Source: Neptunicella marina
GTDB lineage: Bacteria > Pseudomonadota > Gammaproteobacteria > Enterobacterales > Alteromonadaceae
Direction: 5' to 3'
DNA: 64,000 nt
Assembly (NCBI RefSeq): GCF_014270035.1
Contig: NZ_JACNEP010000010.1
Location: 62,001-126,000 of the forward strand
Shown: positions 16,305-26,041 of the stretch, in pieces
How the letters are laid out: each line of letters opens with the position of its first letter
Numbering within the stretch: position 1 is the first letter of the stretch
Notes under the pieces: generated by a model
What the model was told of the DNA's origin: nothing
Databases searched by the model: none
The model's input: only the letters and a program-made list of their open reading frames with translations
Position numbers and translations under genes: made by a program

Positions 16305-17519
16305 ATGTCAGACACTCCCCTCACTCTGTCAAAAAGTCAGGCTCAACGAATAGTACTTTTAAGTCAGGGGCTTGGGCAGAAGAAATCAAACAACAAAAAT
16401 ACAACTGCCACATTGCAAAATATAAAAAAAATGAGCTACGTGCAGATCGATAGTATCTCGGTAGTGGAACGGGCGCATCACCACACGTTGTGGTCCCGGC
16501 AGCCACACTATACACCTGCATTTCTGGATAAATTAATCAAACAAAAACATATTTTTGAATATTGGTCACACGCTGCGGCTTATTTACCCATGCAGGATTA
16601 TCGTTATAGTCTGCCACGTAAAGCAGCCATTGCATCAGGCGAAAAACACTGGTTTGAACGAAACCCTGAATTAAATAGCCAAATCCTAAAGCGAATAGAA
16701 CAGGAAGGTCCTTTACAAGCAAAAGATTTTGAGCATAAACGGTCAGACAAAGCGGGGTGGTGGGATTGGAAACCCGCTAAAAAGGCTCTCGAGCAACTGT
16801 ATATGGAGGGAAAACTGATGGTTTCCCACCGTCAAAACTTTCAGAAAGTGTACGACCTGACAGAACGAGTTCTCCCATCAAGTATCGATACCAGTTTACC
16901 AACAGACACAGAATTCTGCCGACATTTGATTACTCGTTACCTGCATGCTCACGGCATTGGTACTGCAAAGCAAATCAGTTATTTACGTAAAGGCTATTTA
17001 AAAAAAGTTACCCAACATTGCAATGAAATGCTCGCAAGCGGAGAGCTCATAAAAGTACATGTTGCTGATGTGACTTACTTTGCCCTGCCCCGGATTGAGT
17101 CTTTATCAAATAAACGCATTAACCAACAGCAGTTACATATTTTATCACCTTTCGATAATCTGGTTATTCAACGTGAACGTGTCAAACAGCTTTTCAATTT
17201 CGACTATCAGATTGAATGTTACGTGCCAGCCAACAAGCGTCAGTATGGATATTTTTGTTTACCCCTGTTACTAGGGCAACGCTTTGCCGGACGTTTAGAT
17301 GCCAAACTTGAACGCAAAACCCAAACACTTGAATTGCAAAATTTATCGGTTGAAATAACATCTGCGGAAGCTGTTCTCGAAAGTCTAAAAACCGCATTAC
17401 CAGAGTATATGCGTTTTATAGGCGCGAATTTAGTTGCACTTAAAAAACTGAGTATTGCGGGAAAGAGCATGAAAAACAGTGAGTTTAATCATTGGTGCTC
17501 ACAATTTGCTTTACCCTAA
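16305..17519 (+). CDS. ycaQ: YcaQ/AlkX-like DNA glycosylase (winged-helix HTH_42 family)
   Basis: This 404-residue protein of the HTH_42 family is the usual length for it. The segment SYVQIDSISVVERAHHHTLW contains the QxD motif (Q47-I48-D49) that marks the YcaQ-like branch. E. coli YcaQ unhooks DNA interstrand crosslinks and excises N7-alkylated purines. Later features include ILSPFDNLVIQR and a basic C-terminal half. It is a lone gene with its own terminator, divergent from the esterase gene across about 100 bp. The functional call is from family knowledge. Confidence 0.85.
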   Translation: MSDTPLTLSKSQAQRIVLLSQGLGQKKSNNKNTTATLQNIKKMSYVQIDSISVVERAHHHTLWSRQPHYTPAFLDKLIKQKHIFEYWSHAAAYLPMQDYRYSLPRKAAIASGEKHWFERNPELNSQILKRIEQEGPLQAKDFEHKRSDKAGWWDWKPAKKALEQLYMEGKLMVSHRQNFQKVYDLTERVLPSSIDTSLPTDTEFCRHLITRYLHAHGIGTAKQISYLRKGYLKKVTQHCNEMLASGELIKVHVADVTYFALPRIESLSNKRINQQQLHILSPFDNLVIQRERVKQLFNFDYQIECYVPANKRQYGYFCLPLLLGQRFAGRLDAKLERKTQTLELQNLSVEITSAEAVLESLKTALPEYMRFIGANLVALKKLSIAGKSMKNSEFNHWCSQFALP

Positions 17520-17527
17520 AACACAAC

Positions 17528-17554
17528 AAAGCCCGGCAATGTCGGGCTTTTTAT
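17528..17554 (+). terminator. Intrinsic terminator after ycaQ-like gene
   Basis: AAAGCCCG and CGGGCTTT form a stem with a 7-base loop, followed by a short T-run, 8 bases after the stop codon. Confidence 0.85.
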
Positions 17555-18009
17555 AAGGCAATGAATTGCCTGCACAAAAGAACTTAAACCTATTCACACA
17601 ACAAAATCTAACTGGGATGTCCATTTAGACACAAAACGCTGAAATCAATAGTGTAGACATTAATGTGATTTCGACAAAACTCTGTATGACCGTCTATTTT
17701 CCCCAGTTTAATACTTAAAATTCGCATTAATGATAACTTATTGCCTTGTATTTTAATTAAATTGGCACAACTTGTGCTTTATAAGAACCAGACAATGAGC
17801 AACGTCAAAAATTAAGTAAAGAATAAAAAAGGTTGGGTCAGTTGACCCAACCAACTTGCTCAAGTTAGGAGATCGAGCAAATTCGTTTTCTGTCCGACTA
17901 CAGGGTTTGGGATTGCAAACTGGCCTCTCAACCACTTCTACACTCTCAGTCCTGTTAGTCGGCGTTTTCTTCAGAGTGGCCTCTCAGTTCCTACTCTCAG
18001 TACTCTGTT
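17555..18009. other. Intergenic stretch before the flagellin cluster
   Basis: No credible gene is seen. It contains the minus-strand terminator of the last flagellin gene near 17825-17852. It also has short sequences shared with other flagellin flanks, for example CTACACTCTCAGTCC near 17938 and again near 21472. Confidence 0.5.
17825..17852 (-). terminator. Intrinsic terminator of the third flagellin gene
   Basis: On the minus strand GGTTGGGTCA pairs with TGACCCAACC (17831-17840 and 17843-17852) across 2 bases, followed by TTTTTT. It lies about 160 bp after the flagellin stop. Confidence 0.8.
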
Positions 18010-18837
18010 TTACTGCAACAGGGATAACGCAGCTTGCGGACGTTGGTTCGCTTGCGACAGTACCGTTGTGCTGGCTTGCTGAATAATCTGATTACGGGTT
18101 AATTCAGCTGTTTCTGCGGCAAAATCAGTATCGCGAATACGTGAACGTGCGGCCGACATATTCTCTGAAATGTTGCTCAGGTTACGAATTGTCGATTGGA
18201 AGCGGTTTTGAATCGCACCCAAATCAGCCCGGGTTCCACCTATCGTAGAAATTGCCTGACTAACGGCGGCCATCGCCCGTGATGCAGCATCCGGCGTTGC
18301 CACCGAAAGATTCACACCATTAAACAAACCCGATGCACCATATCCCCCCGGACGCGATATATTGACGCTGATTTTCTGACCGGCATTGGCTCCGACCAGG
18401 AAGGCCGCAGAATAAACACCATCCAGTATATTCACGCCTCCAAACTGGGTGGTAGTAGCAATCCGGCTAATTTCCTGTTTGAGCGCAGATACTTCTTTTT
18501 GCAGCGCCAATCGGTCCGACGAACTATTAATCCCGTTTTGTGACTGGATGGCAAGCGTACGGATACGCTGCAAAGCGGTCGTAATCTCGGACATTGCGCC
18601 TTCAGCCGTTTGCGCCAGTGAGATACCATCATTTGCGTTTCGTACCGCCTGATCCAATCCCATAATCTGGGAAGTCATACGGTCAGAAATTTGCAAACCC
18701 GCAGCATCATCTTTAGCCCCGTTGATGCGGAAGCCCGATGACAATCGTTCAAACGACGTACTTAGTGCATTGCTGGAGTTGAAAAGTTGTCTCCTGGCAT
18801 TAAGTGACGACACATTGGTATTGACATATAAACTCAT
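18010..18837 (-). CDS. Flagellin (paralogue 3)
   Basis: This flagellar filament subunit has 275 residues. It is a short flagellin with the conserved N-terminal ([18 protein letters not shown]) and C-terminal ([19 protein letters not shown]) coiled-coil ends that form D0/D1 and almost no variable D2/D3. The frame extends 9 codons upstream, but the ATG at 18837 has an AGGAG site and matches the other flagellins, so it is chosen. It ends in LSLLQ where the other two end in LQLLG(G). It has its own sigma-28-type promoter and terminator. It is one of three tandem paralogues. Confidence 0.95.
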   Translation of the reverse strand: MSLYVNTNVSSLNARRQLFNSSNALSTSFERLSSGFRINGAKDDAAGLQISDRMTSQIMGLDQAVRNANDGISLAQTAEGAMSEITTALQRIRTLAIQSQNGINSSSDRLALQKEVSALKQEISRIATTTQFGGVNILDGVYSAAFLVGANAGQKISVNISRPGGYGASGLFNGVNLSVATPDAASRAMAAVSQAISTIGGTRADLGAIQNRFQSTIRNLSNISENMSAARSRIRDTDFAAETAELTRNQIIQQASTTVLSQANQRPQAALSLLQ

Positions 18838-18922
18838 AATATTTCTCCTAACCTGATAACGCACTGGCTATTATTTTTATTGTCGCGCCTGCGTTTCTCG
18901 TGGTTTTCTATAACAATCCAAA

Positions 18923-18950
18923 ATATTGGCACATTACGTGCTTTACTTTA
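18923..18950 (-). promoter_or_regulatory. Sigma-28-type promoter, flagellin paralogue 3
   Basis: On the minus strand TAAAGTAA, then 12 bases, then GCCAATAT (consensus TAAA-N15-GCCGATAA, two mismatches in the -10). It lies about 90 bp before the start codon. Confidence 0.6.
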
Positions 18951-19432
18951 TATGCCAGTCAGTTTTCTGACTTGTGTTTTTGCTGGGCGAACGCCTGCAA
19001 AAGCTATGCTAAAAAATGGGCTCTATGCTCATGTCGACTGTCAGGGTTGATGGCCTTACCTCAAACCTCTCACTACCTCCTGGCGTTAACCCTGTCAGTC
19101 GGCGCCTCAATCTACAAAACCTCACTTTTTGCAGATTGGGCACAGCGATCCTTTGCAACTTTGTCCCGGTAAATTCTCTGTCAGGCCGGTTGCCGCTTGT
19201 CCCCAACAAATTGCAACCCGGCCTTCTTTACTGTCAGCCAGACACACTCCGGCCCTATCAATACATAGTATTGAATTCTTTTTTGGTGGAAGAGATACGA
19301 AAGGTATGTCCCACTTTTACAGATTAAGCACAGTGCTACCTACAACTATACTTACCCCGATAAATTCTCTGTCTTTTGCGTTATTCTGATAACCGTGGCT
19401 TGTCCCCACATTTCACGGTATCAAACGCGTTG
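18951..19432. other. Spacer between flagellin paralogues with degenerate repeats
   Basis: There is no credible gene. Two imperfect direct copies of an 80-100 bp unit occur at about 19123-19205 and 19312-19409; both carry CACTTTT, CAGATT, GCACAG and TAAATTCTCTGTC in order and end in TTGTCCCCA. Another segment near 19068-19090 shares CTCCTGGCGTTAA with the flank just after paralogue 1 (about 20597). These look like remnants of flagellin-gene duplication. Confidence 0.6.
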
Positions 19433-20263
19433 TTAACCACCCAGTAACTGCAAAGCCGCCTGTGGTCTTTGATTCGCCTGCCCCAGCACCGTAATACTGG
19501 CTTGCTGAATAATTTGCCAACGGGTCAGTTCTGCCGTTTCCTGGGCAAAATCAGTGTCACGTATGCGTGATCTTGCCGCTGACATATTTTCAGAAATATT
19601 GCTTAAATTTCTAATGGTTGATTGGAAACGATTTTGAATCGCACCTAAATCTGCCCGAACACCATCAATTATAGAGATGGCCCGGACGACTGCACCTAAG
19701 GCTGCAGAAGCACCGCGTTCAGTTTCGACGGTCAAATACTGGCCGTTAAATAATCCTGAAGCGCCAAACCCGCCGGTTCTGGAAATATTGACACTTATGG
19801 TCTGGCCTGCATTCGCCCCTACCAAAAACGCTGACGAGTACACACCATCCAGAATATTCACACTTCCAAATTGCGTTGTCTGGGCAATCCGGCTGATTTC
19901 CTGTTTCAGCGCTGACACTTCTTTTTGCAATGCCAGTCTGTCAGAAGAAGCATTAATCCCATTTTGAGCCTGTATTGCCAGTACCCGGATCCGTTGCAGA
20001 GCCGTGGTAATTTCCTGCATTGCACCTTCTGCGGTTTGAGCCAGAGAAATACCATCATTTGCATTTCTAACAGCCTGATCCAGACCTAATATTTGCGATG
20101 TCATCCGGTCAGATATTTGTAAACCGGCCGCATCATCCTTCGCACTGTTAATACGAAAGCCTGATGACAAACGTTCAAATGCCGTGTTCAGATTGTTACT
20201 CGAGGTAAACAGCTGGCGTCGGGCATTTAACGACGACACATTTGTGTTGACGTACAAGCTCAT
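19433..20263 (-). CDS. Flagellin (paralogue 2)
   Basis: This 276-residue filament subunit is closely similar to its neighbours at both ends. The hypervariable middle (about residues 165-200) differs: [20 protein letters not shown] here. It carries RWQIIQQAS where the others have RNQIIQQ. The start has TTAGGAG upstream. It has a separate sigma-28-type promoter at 20422-20449. I see no good T-rich terminator after it. Multiple flagellins allow mixed filaments; which is dominant cannot be read from sequence. Confidence 0.96.
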   Translation of the reverse strand: MSLYVNTNVSSLNARRQLFTSSNNLNTAFERLSSGFRINSAKDDAAGLQISDRMTSQILGLDQAVRNANDGISLAQTAEGAMQEITTALQRIRVLAIQAQNGINASSDRLALQKEVSALKQEISRIAQTTQFGSVNILDGVYSSAFLVGANAGQTISVNISRTGGFGASGLFNGQYLTVETERGASAALGAVVRAISIIDGVRADLGAIQNRFQSTIRNLSNISENMSAARSRIRDTDFAQETAELTRWQIIQQASITVLGQANQRPQAALQLLGG

Positions 20264-20421
20264 TTTTTTCTCCTAACTTTTTTGTTTACCCGTCAAACTT
20301 ATTATTATTTTTATTGCAGTTTTAACGGTATCAGCCACATTTATTGCTTTTATTAGTTGTGGTCTGATTACAAGGCTATTTGGTTATTATTTTTATTAGT
20401 TACCGAGTGCCTTTGCTGAAC

Positions 20422-20449
20422 TTATCGTATGAATTGGAAAATTACTTTA
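20422..20449 (-). promoter_or_regulatory. Sigma-28-type promoter, flagellin paralogue 2
   Basis: On the minus strand TAAAGTAA, then 12 bases, then TACGATAA, about 160 bp before the start codon. Confidence 0.6.
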
Positions 20450-20502
20450 GAAAAAAAATAAACTATTTTTTAAATCGCTTATTTTTCAATAAGTTATAGA
20501 AA

Positions 20503-20531
20503 TGAAAAAGCCGGAGTATTACACTCCGGCT
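20503..20531 (-). terminator. Intrinsic terminator of flagellin paralogue 1
   Basis: On the minus strand AGCCGGAGT pairs with ACTCCGGCT (20523-20531 and 20509-20517) across 5 bases, followed by TTTTTCATT. Confidence 0.85.
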
Positions 20532-20635
20532 GGATGCTCACCGTTAGGAGAAAATGAGCAGAACTGATATCCGTCTGGCCTGTTAACCTCACTCCCTCCT
20601 GGCGTTAAGTGTCAAACGGGAATCGTTTTGACTGA

Positions 20636-21460
20636 TTAACCCAGAAGTTGTAATGCAGCCTGAGGACGTTGATTTGCCTGGCTCAGCACTGTGATACTGG
20701 ATTGCTGAATAATCTGATTACGGGTTAACTCAGCGGTTTCAGTGGCAAAATCAGTGTCACGGATGCGTGAACGTGCAGCCGACATGTTTTCACTAATGTT
20801 GCTTAAGTTACGAATAGTTGACTGGAAGCGGTTTTGTAATGCACCCAAATCAGCACGGGCAGCCCCAATGGTTGATAAGGCAGCATCAACACTGGCTAAT
20901 GCTGCAGAAGCACCCGCTTCAGTTGCAACTGTCAACTGACCGACTCCCAGACCGGAAGCACCAAAGCCACCTGAACGAGACAGATTTATTGAAATTGTCT
21001 GACCTGCGTTAGCTCCAACCAGGAATGCAGCTGAAAAACTACCAGTCAGGATATCCAGGCCTCCAAACTGAGAATCGGTGCCGATACGGCTGATTTCAGT
21101 TTTAAGCGCTGACACTTCTTTTTGCAGAGCAACACGGTCAGCAGAGGTATTAATACCATTCTGTGACTGAACTGCTAACTGACGAATACGTTGTAAAGAA
21201 TCGGTGATCTCACCCATTGATCCTTCAGCCGTTTGCGCCAGTGAAATCGCATCGTTTGCATTACGAACAGCCTGATCCAAACCCATAATCTGGGAGGTCA
21301 TACGGTCAGTAATTTGCAGACCTGCAGCATCATCAGCAGCACGGTTGATACGAAAACCTGAAGACAAACGTTCAAACGATGTACTTAAGGCATTGGATGA
21401 GTTAAATAATTGACGCTGAGCATTTAATGCTGAAACGTTAGTATTGACGAACATTGTCAT
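20636..21460 (-). CDS. Flagellin (paralogue 1)
   Basis: This 274-residue short flagellin has the start [19 protein letters not shown] and a C-terminal [19 protein letters not shown]. The ribosome site GGAG lies in TAGGAGAAAACCC before the ATG. Its sigma-28 promoter is the best of the three, which together with a strong terminator suggests it may be the major filament subunit; that is inference. It is first of the three paralogues in transcription order, but each appears to be transcribed separately. Confidence 0.96.
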   Translation of the reverse strand: MTMFVNTNVSALNAQRQLFNSSNALSTSFERLSSGFRINRAADDAAGLQITDRMTSQIMGLDQAVRNANDAISLAQTAEGSMGEITDSLQRIRQLAVQSQNGINTSADRVALQKEVSALKTEISRIGTDSQFGGLDILTGSFSAAFLVGANAGQTISINLSRSGGFGASGLGVGQLTVATEAGASAALASVDAALSTIGAARADLGALQNRFQSTIRNLSNISENMSAARSRIRDTDFATETAELTRNQIIQQSSITVLSQANQRPQAALQLLG

Positions 21461-21587
21461 GGGTTTTCTCCTACACTCTCAGTCCAGCATTCACTGGCAT
21501 TGATCGGTGTGATCAAAGGTTTAATAACACTTTTAAGTACATTCACTTTACTTATGAAATGAATGTTACTGGCTCTCTCGATTTAGC

Positions 21588-21614
21588 TTATCGACCCTAT
21601 GCAGAAGTCCTTTA
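21588..21614 (-). promoter_or_regulatory. Sigma-28 promoter, flagellin paralogue 1
   Basis: On the minus strand TAAAGGAC, then 11 bases, then GTCGATAA, a TAAA-N15-GCCGATAA match with one -10 mismatch, about 130 bp before the ATG. Confidence 0.75.
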
Positions 21615-21721
21615 GTAATTATTTTGCCGCTTGAGGAAAAAGCGGAAAGAATTTGCCGCCTTTGCAATTCATGATCGTTTGATATTCAATGGTTTGAGTC
21701 GCAGTTGAAAAAACTTTTTAT

Positions 21722-22660
21722 ATGACAAAAAAATTTCTTAAATGTATTGATGAACAAGCCGCTCACAGCGCATTTACCGATCTGTGTCTGTACAAAAATC
21801 AGTTATTTTGTTGCTTCAGAGCCGCAACTGACCACATCAGCCCCGATGGGGTAATAAAAATACTAACGCTAAATACACAAGGACAAGTTACATCCAGTAC
21901 CATCGTACGTATGGCAAAGTGTGATCTGCGGGATCCCAAATTATCTGTCGATAACAACGGCAAGCTTATTTTACTGGCATATGCACGGTTTTATCATGAT
22001 GGTATACATCAGGGGTCTCAGGCATATGTCTGGTTTAGCAATGATGGCAAAAGCTTTTCAGCCCCTAAAGCACTGGCTAAACCTAATCACTGGTTGTGGC
22101 GACTAAGCTGGTTTAACCATCAGGCATATGGTTTTGCCTACCACAGACGTTCGCAAACCCTCAATTTATATGCGGGTAATCCACTACGCACCTTTGAAGA
22201 AATAACACCTGAGGCGATGAGTCTGGAACGACATGGTCTGGGATATCCAAACGAATCTGCTATAGCTTTTAGTGCAGAAGGCTGCGCGTATGCCATTGTT
22301 CGGCGGGATGCCGACACTGCCAGTGCGCAACTGGGCAAATCTCACTATCCGTATAAAAAGTGGCAATGGCGGGATTTACGCGCCTATATTGGCTCACCAC
22401 AGATGCTAATATGGGATAATACTCATGCAATTATTGCGGGGCGCATATGGCAGCAACAAGGGCCCAAAACAGCCCTGATTGGCATAAACTTAATAACAGG
22501 AAAGTTAACATTAAAAGAGATTTTGCCGTCACGAGGTGACTGTAGTTACCCGGGTATGCTAATCCACCAAGAGCAACTGTATGTCAGCTATTATTCCATG
22601 CATCAATACGGGAAATGCGCCATCTACCTTTATAAAGCGCCAGTTACACACTACAGATAA
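21722..22660 (+). CDS. Sialidase-like beta-propeller protein of unknown function
   Basis: This 312-residue protein has no signal peptide. Repeating blades with BNR/Asp-box-like pieces (VWFSNDGKSFSAPKAL, then RDPKLSVDNNGKLIL and GYPNESAIAFSAEG) suggest a five- or six-bladed sialidase-type propeller. A complete sialidase active site (Arg triad, FRIP) is not evident. It is the only plus-strand gene between the flagellins and flgL, and its 3' end overlaps the convergent flgL by 10 bp. Flagellins of some bacteria are glycosylated, so a link to glycan handling is possible, but nothing in the sequence proves it. I do not recognise a named family. Confidence 0.7.
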   Translation: MTKKFLKCIDEQAAHSAFTDLCLYKNQLFCCFRAATDHISPDGVIKILTLNTQGQVTSSTIVRMAKCDLRDPKLSVDNNGKLILLAYARFYHDGIHQGSQAYVWFSNDGKSFSAPKALAKPNHWLWRLSWFNHQAYGFAYHRRSQTLNLYAGNPLRTFEEITPEAMSLERHGLGYPNESAIAFSAEGCAYAIVRRDADTASAQLGKSHYPYKKWQWRDLRAYIGSPQMLIWDNTHAIIAGRIWQQQGPKTALIGINLITGKLTLKEILPSRGDCSYPGMLIHQEQLYVSYYSMHQYGKCAIYLYKAPVTHYR

Positions 22661-23871
22661 TCAAACAAACTAAGTTGTGTTACCCGTGAAAACGTTGACT
22701 GGGCTGCCTGCAGCGCATTTTCCTGCTTGCTTAGCTCAGTTACCGCTTCAGCATAATCCACTTCATCAATGGAACTTCTGGCCAGTTTATTAGTGATTTC
22801 CAGGTCCAGATTAGAAGCAAAAACCGACTCAGCCACGTTTAATCGTCCGCCCACCGCAGAATTTGCATCCGCCAGCCGTTTGGATGCGTTATCGATGCCC
22901 ACCAGTGCATCAGCCAGTGCTTCGGCAAAATCCGCATCAGAAATATTTTCGTCATTTAATGCAATGGCAAAATCATTAAGTGTTTCGGCAATGTTCTTTT
23001 TCTCGGGTGTTTGCAGGGTAAAGTCCACAGTATCTCCCGCACCTCCCTGAAAATTAAACTCCATGCCCTTAAAGACAAACGGTTGGTCTGCATTGTAACT
23101 GTAGGTTCCCACTACGGTACCTGTATTAACCTGAGTTACGGTTGCCTGATCGCCCGGGGCAATCACCTGAATTTGGTAATTATTATTCGCCGGCGTTAAC
23201 CTGTCGTAATTGTTTTCGTGGAAAAAGTCATGGGAATCCTGCTGAGATATTTTTAAGGTTGCGGGCACTGAACTACCAGTAATACTGGTTTTAAGTCTGG
23301 CTGGTACATCTTCAAATACATATTTGCCAGAATCGCCATTTTTTACTCTTACCGTGGGGGAAATCTGTATTTCATTCTGGCCGTCGTCACCGACAAAATT
23401 ATACTTATTGCCCGGGGAACTTGGGTTAAATTCAAAGGCAGGACTGTGCGACTGATACCCGGCAAAAATATATTCCCCTTCCGCATTACGCGAGTTCATC
23501 AGATCAAACGCTTCCCCGCGTATTTGTTCTATCTCAATGCCAATTGCCGCTTTATCCACTTCAGCAAATATACCATTTCCCGCTTCTACAGCTAGTTGCC
23601 GGGCACGATTCAAGGCATTTTTCATATTTTCCATGACCACTTCTTCCTGCTCCAGCGAATTTTTAAGCAGGTTGTTATTGGCCTGATACTGGGCAATTTG
23701 ATTCAGTTCTTCTGTCAGGCGTATAACTTGCGATGCCCCCACGGGATCATCAGATGGGCGTAACAACTTTTTACCGGACGACAATTGCTGCTGAACGTGA
23801 GACAGCTTACTTTGATTGTCTAAAACGCCTTTTACACTTAAATCAAATAACTGATTAGTTGAAATGCGCAT
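22651..23871 (-). CDS. flgL: Flagellar hook-filament junction protein FlgL
   Basis: FlgL (HAP3) joins hook to filament. The protein has 406 residues with the flagellin-like N-terminus MRISTNQLFDLSVKGVLD and SGKKLLRPSDDPVGASQV. The C-terminal helix is EAVTELSKQENALQAAQ. It lies 7 bp after flgK. The last 10 bp overlap the convergent propeller gene, and I see no terminator after it. Confidence 0.96.
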   Translation of the reverse strand: MRISTNQLFDLSVKGVLDNQSKLSHVQQQLSSGKKLLRPSDDPVGASQVIRLTEELNQIAQYQANNNLLKNSLEQEEVVMENMKNALNRARQLAVEAGNGIFAEVDKAAIGIEIEQIRGEAFDLMNSRNAEGEYIFAGYQSHSPAFEFNPSSPGNKYNFVGDDGQNEIQISPTVRVKNGDSGKYVFEDVPARLKTSITGSSVPATLKISQQDSHDFFHENNYDRLTPANNNYQIQVIAPGDQATVTQVNTGTVVGTYSYNADQPFVFKGMEFNFQGGAGDTVDFTLQTPEKKNIAETLNDFAIALNDENISDADFAEALADALVGIDNASKRLADANSAVGGRLNVAESVFASNLDLEITNKLARSSIDEVDYAEAVTELSKQENALQAAQSTFSRVTQLSLFDYL

Positions 23872-23878
23872 TTATACC

Positions 23879-26026
23879 CTACCTTACCGAACTCAAAATG
23901 GTATTAAATAAATCCTGTGCCGTACTGATCAATCGGGCTGACGCCGAATATGCCTGTTGGAATCGCATTAAGTTAGCGGCTTCTTCATCCAGACTCACTC
24001 CTGACACAGATTCAAACCACGACTTAGACTGATCCACCAGCGCTTTGGCTGCCTGAGCCGACACATCTGACTTCGCCGTTTTTTCCCCTACCGAACCGAC
24101 TAAGGACGCATAGGATTCATGAAACGTCAGCAAATTGGTTGGTCCGCCTGACGCGCTGGCGCTGCGGCGCATAGTATCCATACTTTGCAGATCAGCCATA
24201 ATCAGACCATTACGGTTATCATCAAAACCATCTGTATTGTAGTTGATGTTAAATACATCCCCCGCTTTTGGCACGCCCTGTAAGGTTAAATCGTAACCAG
24301 GATAATTATCCATCGCGGCAAACGCTGGCGGCCAGCCTGCCGATGCAGCCCCCTGCTGGATCAGATTTTCCAGACTACTGGCACCTGAGACTGTCGTAAT
24401 AAGTTGCCCTGCACTATCGCGTATTTCATAAGAGTCGGCAGATAAAAATACAATTTGTGCGGGCGCTCCCACGTCAGTAGGTAACGGACCAGCCGGAGAC
24501 TGACCCGGGCCATGAATTCCGCCAGTACCATCAAAAGCCGATACACTGGTATCGGTTAAAGGGTTGCCAACATTAACATTGGTAACATCAGTAGAGACCA
24601 GTGTTGCATCACCTAAATTATTAATATCGGATTCAACACGAATGGGTGAAGCAAACGCAATATCTTCCGGCCGCACGATGCCAACTTCAATCTGACCAGC
24701 GCTATATTTGGTAGGCTGTAACAAAAACTGGTCACCTGCGGCATAACTGGCGCCATTTGGAAATTCAATTTCAAGGCCATCCATAATAGGTACAAAAGTA
24801 CCGGCGGCAGCATCAAGACCGGTAAATGACTGGGTTTGCGGATTACCATTGACATCCAGTACCGGTGTACCATCCGGCTCCAGCAGGTTAACCGTAATAT
24901 CGACAGTAGACGGAGGCCCTGCCGCCACATTATCAATCACTATCTGATAATCCTTGGTGGTAACCTGATTTGATTGTCCTTCCGCAATTCTGCCATTTAA
25001 TCCCAGAGACAAAGAGGAATTAGTTGAATAATTTAATGCCTGTGTCACAGGTAAATTAAAAATATCAATGCCAAGCTGGCCATCATAATCCATGCCCAGT
25101 CGATTTTGCTGATTCACTGCATCGGCCAGCGCCAGAGCCAACTGCCCCATCTGTCGCTGCGCATCAGATAAAATATCGTCTCTGAAATTAAATAAACCAC
25201 CAATCCGGCCACCAACCGAATTTTCAGGCAAGTTAATATCGACTCCCCGGCTACTATTTTTCAATGTCAGGTTTTTCTGTTTGGCGTCAGGTTCACCATT
25301 GACTTCAAATACGTTAAAAGTGCCATCCTGCATCACCAGCGACTGACCACTTTTTAAATTGACCAGTGTACTACCATCTTCCATAGTACGGGTGGTGATA
25401 TCGACCATTTCCGCCAGTTTCAAAATGGCATTGTCCCGCTCAGAGATTATCGCCCCGGGCACATCATGCTGATTGCGATACTGGTTAATGCGTATCGAGT
25501 TGTTAAGTTCTGCAATGGTTTCGATTAAATTATTGGCATCTTCTGTCATGGAGTTAAATTCAAGATTTAACTCATCTTCTTTGTATGAAAGAAACTCTGA
25601 CAGAGAATTGAATCGTCCCAGTAAAGAATCCGCCTGGCCCAATACCAGTTGACGGGCCGCCATATTGGTAGGCTCATCAGCTGCGGTTTGCATTGCCTCA
25701 AAAAAATCACTCATGCTGGTTGCAAGACTGCTGGCTTCACTGGCAAAAATATCATCCAGCTGTGACGCTTTATCGTGGTAAGCGGTAAACTGGGCGTAGG
25801 TAGAGGTATCACGGCGTAATTGATTTTGCGCAAAGATATCCAGTATTTGCGACGTTGTGCCCCGGCCCACACCACCATTTAACTCAGCAACAAAAGTGGT
25901 TCGCTCACGTATATAGCCTTCGGTATTTACGTTAGCAATGTTATTACCTGTGGTTTGCAGTAAACGATTTTGTGCCGCTAAACCACTACTGGCAATACTG
26001 AGTAAGTCGGCGTTACGAATAGTCAT
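23879..26026 (-). CDS. flgK: Flagellar hook-associated protein FlgK
   Basis: FlgK (HAP1) is the first hook-filament junction protein. It has 715 residues, longer than the E. coli protein (547), with the extra length in the central exposed domain (about 350-560). The N-terminus carries LLSIASSGLAAQNRLLQTTGNNIANVNTEGY and the C-terminus EEAANLMRFQQAYSASARLI. It lies 15 bp after flgJ and 7 bp before flgL, in the same transcription direction. Confidence 0.96.
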   Translation of the reverse strand: MTIRNADLLSIASSGLAAQNRLLQTTGNNIANVNTEGYIRERTTFVAELNGGVGRGTTSQILDIFAQNQLRRDTSTYAQFTAYHDKASQLDDIFASEASSLATSMSDFFEAMQTAADEPTNMAARQLVLGQADSLLGRFNSLSEFLSYKEDELNLEFNSMTEDANNLIETIAELNNSIRINQYRNQHDVPGAIISERDNAILKLAEMVDITTRTMEDGSTLVNLKSGQSLVMQDGTFNVFEVNGEPDAKQKNLTLKNSSRGVDINLPENSVGGRIGGLFNFRDDILSDAQRQMGQLALALADAVNQQNRLGMDYDGQLGIDIFNLPVTQALNYSTNSSLSLGLNGRIAEGQSNQVTTKDYQIVIDNVAAGPPSTVDITVNLLEPDGTPVLDVNGNPQTQSFTGLDAAAGTFVPIMDGLEIEFPNGASYAAGDQFLLQPTKYSAGQIEVGIVRPEDIAFASPIRVESDINNLGDATLVSTDVTNVNVGNPLTDTSVSAFDGTGGIHGPGQSPAGPLPTDVGAPAQIVFLSADSYEIRDSAGQLITTVSGASSLENLIQQGAASAGWPPAFAAMDNYPGYDLTLQGVPKAGDVFNINYNTDGFDDNRNGLIMADLQSMDTMRRSASASGGPTNLLTFHESYASLVGSVGEKTAKSDVSAQAAKALVDQSKSWFESVSGVSLDEEAANLMRFQQAYSASARLISTAQDLFNTILSSVR

Positions 26027-26041
26027 TTACTCAATGCTCCA

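Larger units (their letters stand above)
20264..20635. other. Spacer between flagellin paralogues 2 and 1
   Basis: There is no gene. It contains the paralogue 2 promoter, an AT-rich leader with repeated TTATTATTTTTATT-like tracts, and the terminator of paralogue 1. Confidence 0.6.

Noticed and set aside
19051-19061. TGGCCTTACCT, a 10 of 11 match to the proposed GntR operator
   Set aside because: It lies in the flagellin spacer, far from sugar genes. It is taken as chance and shows that one near-match alone carries little weight.
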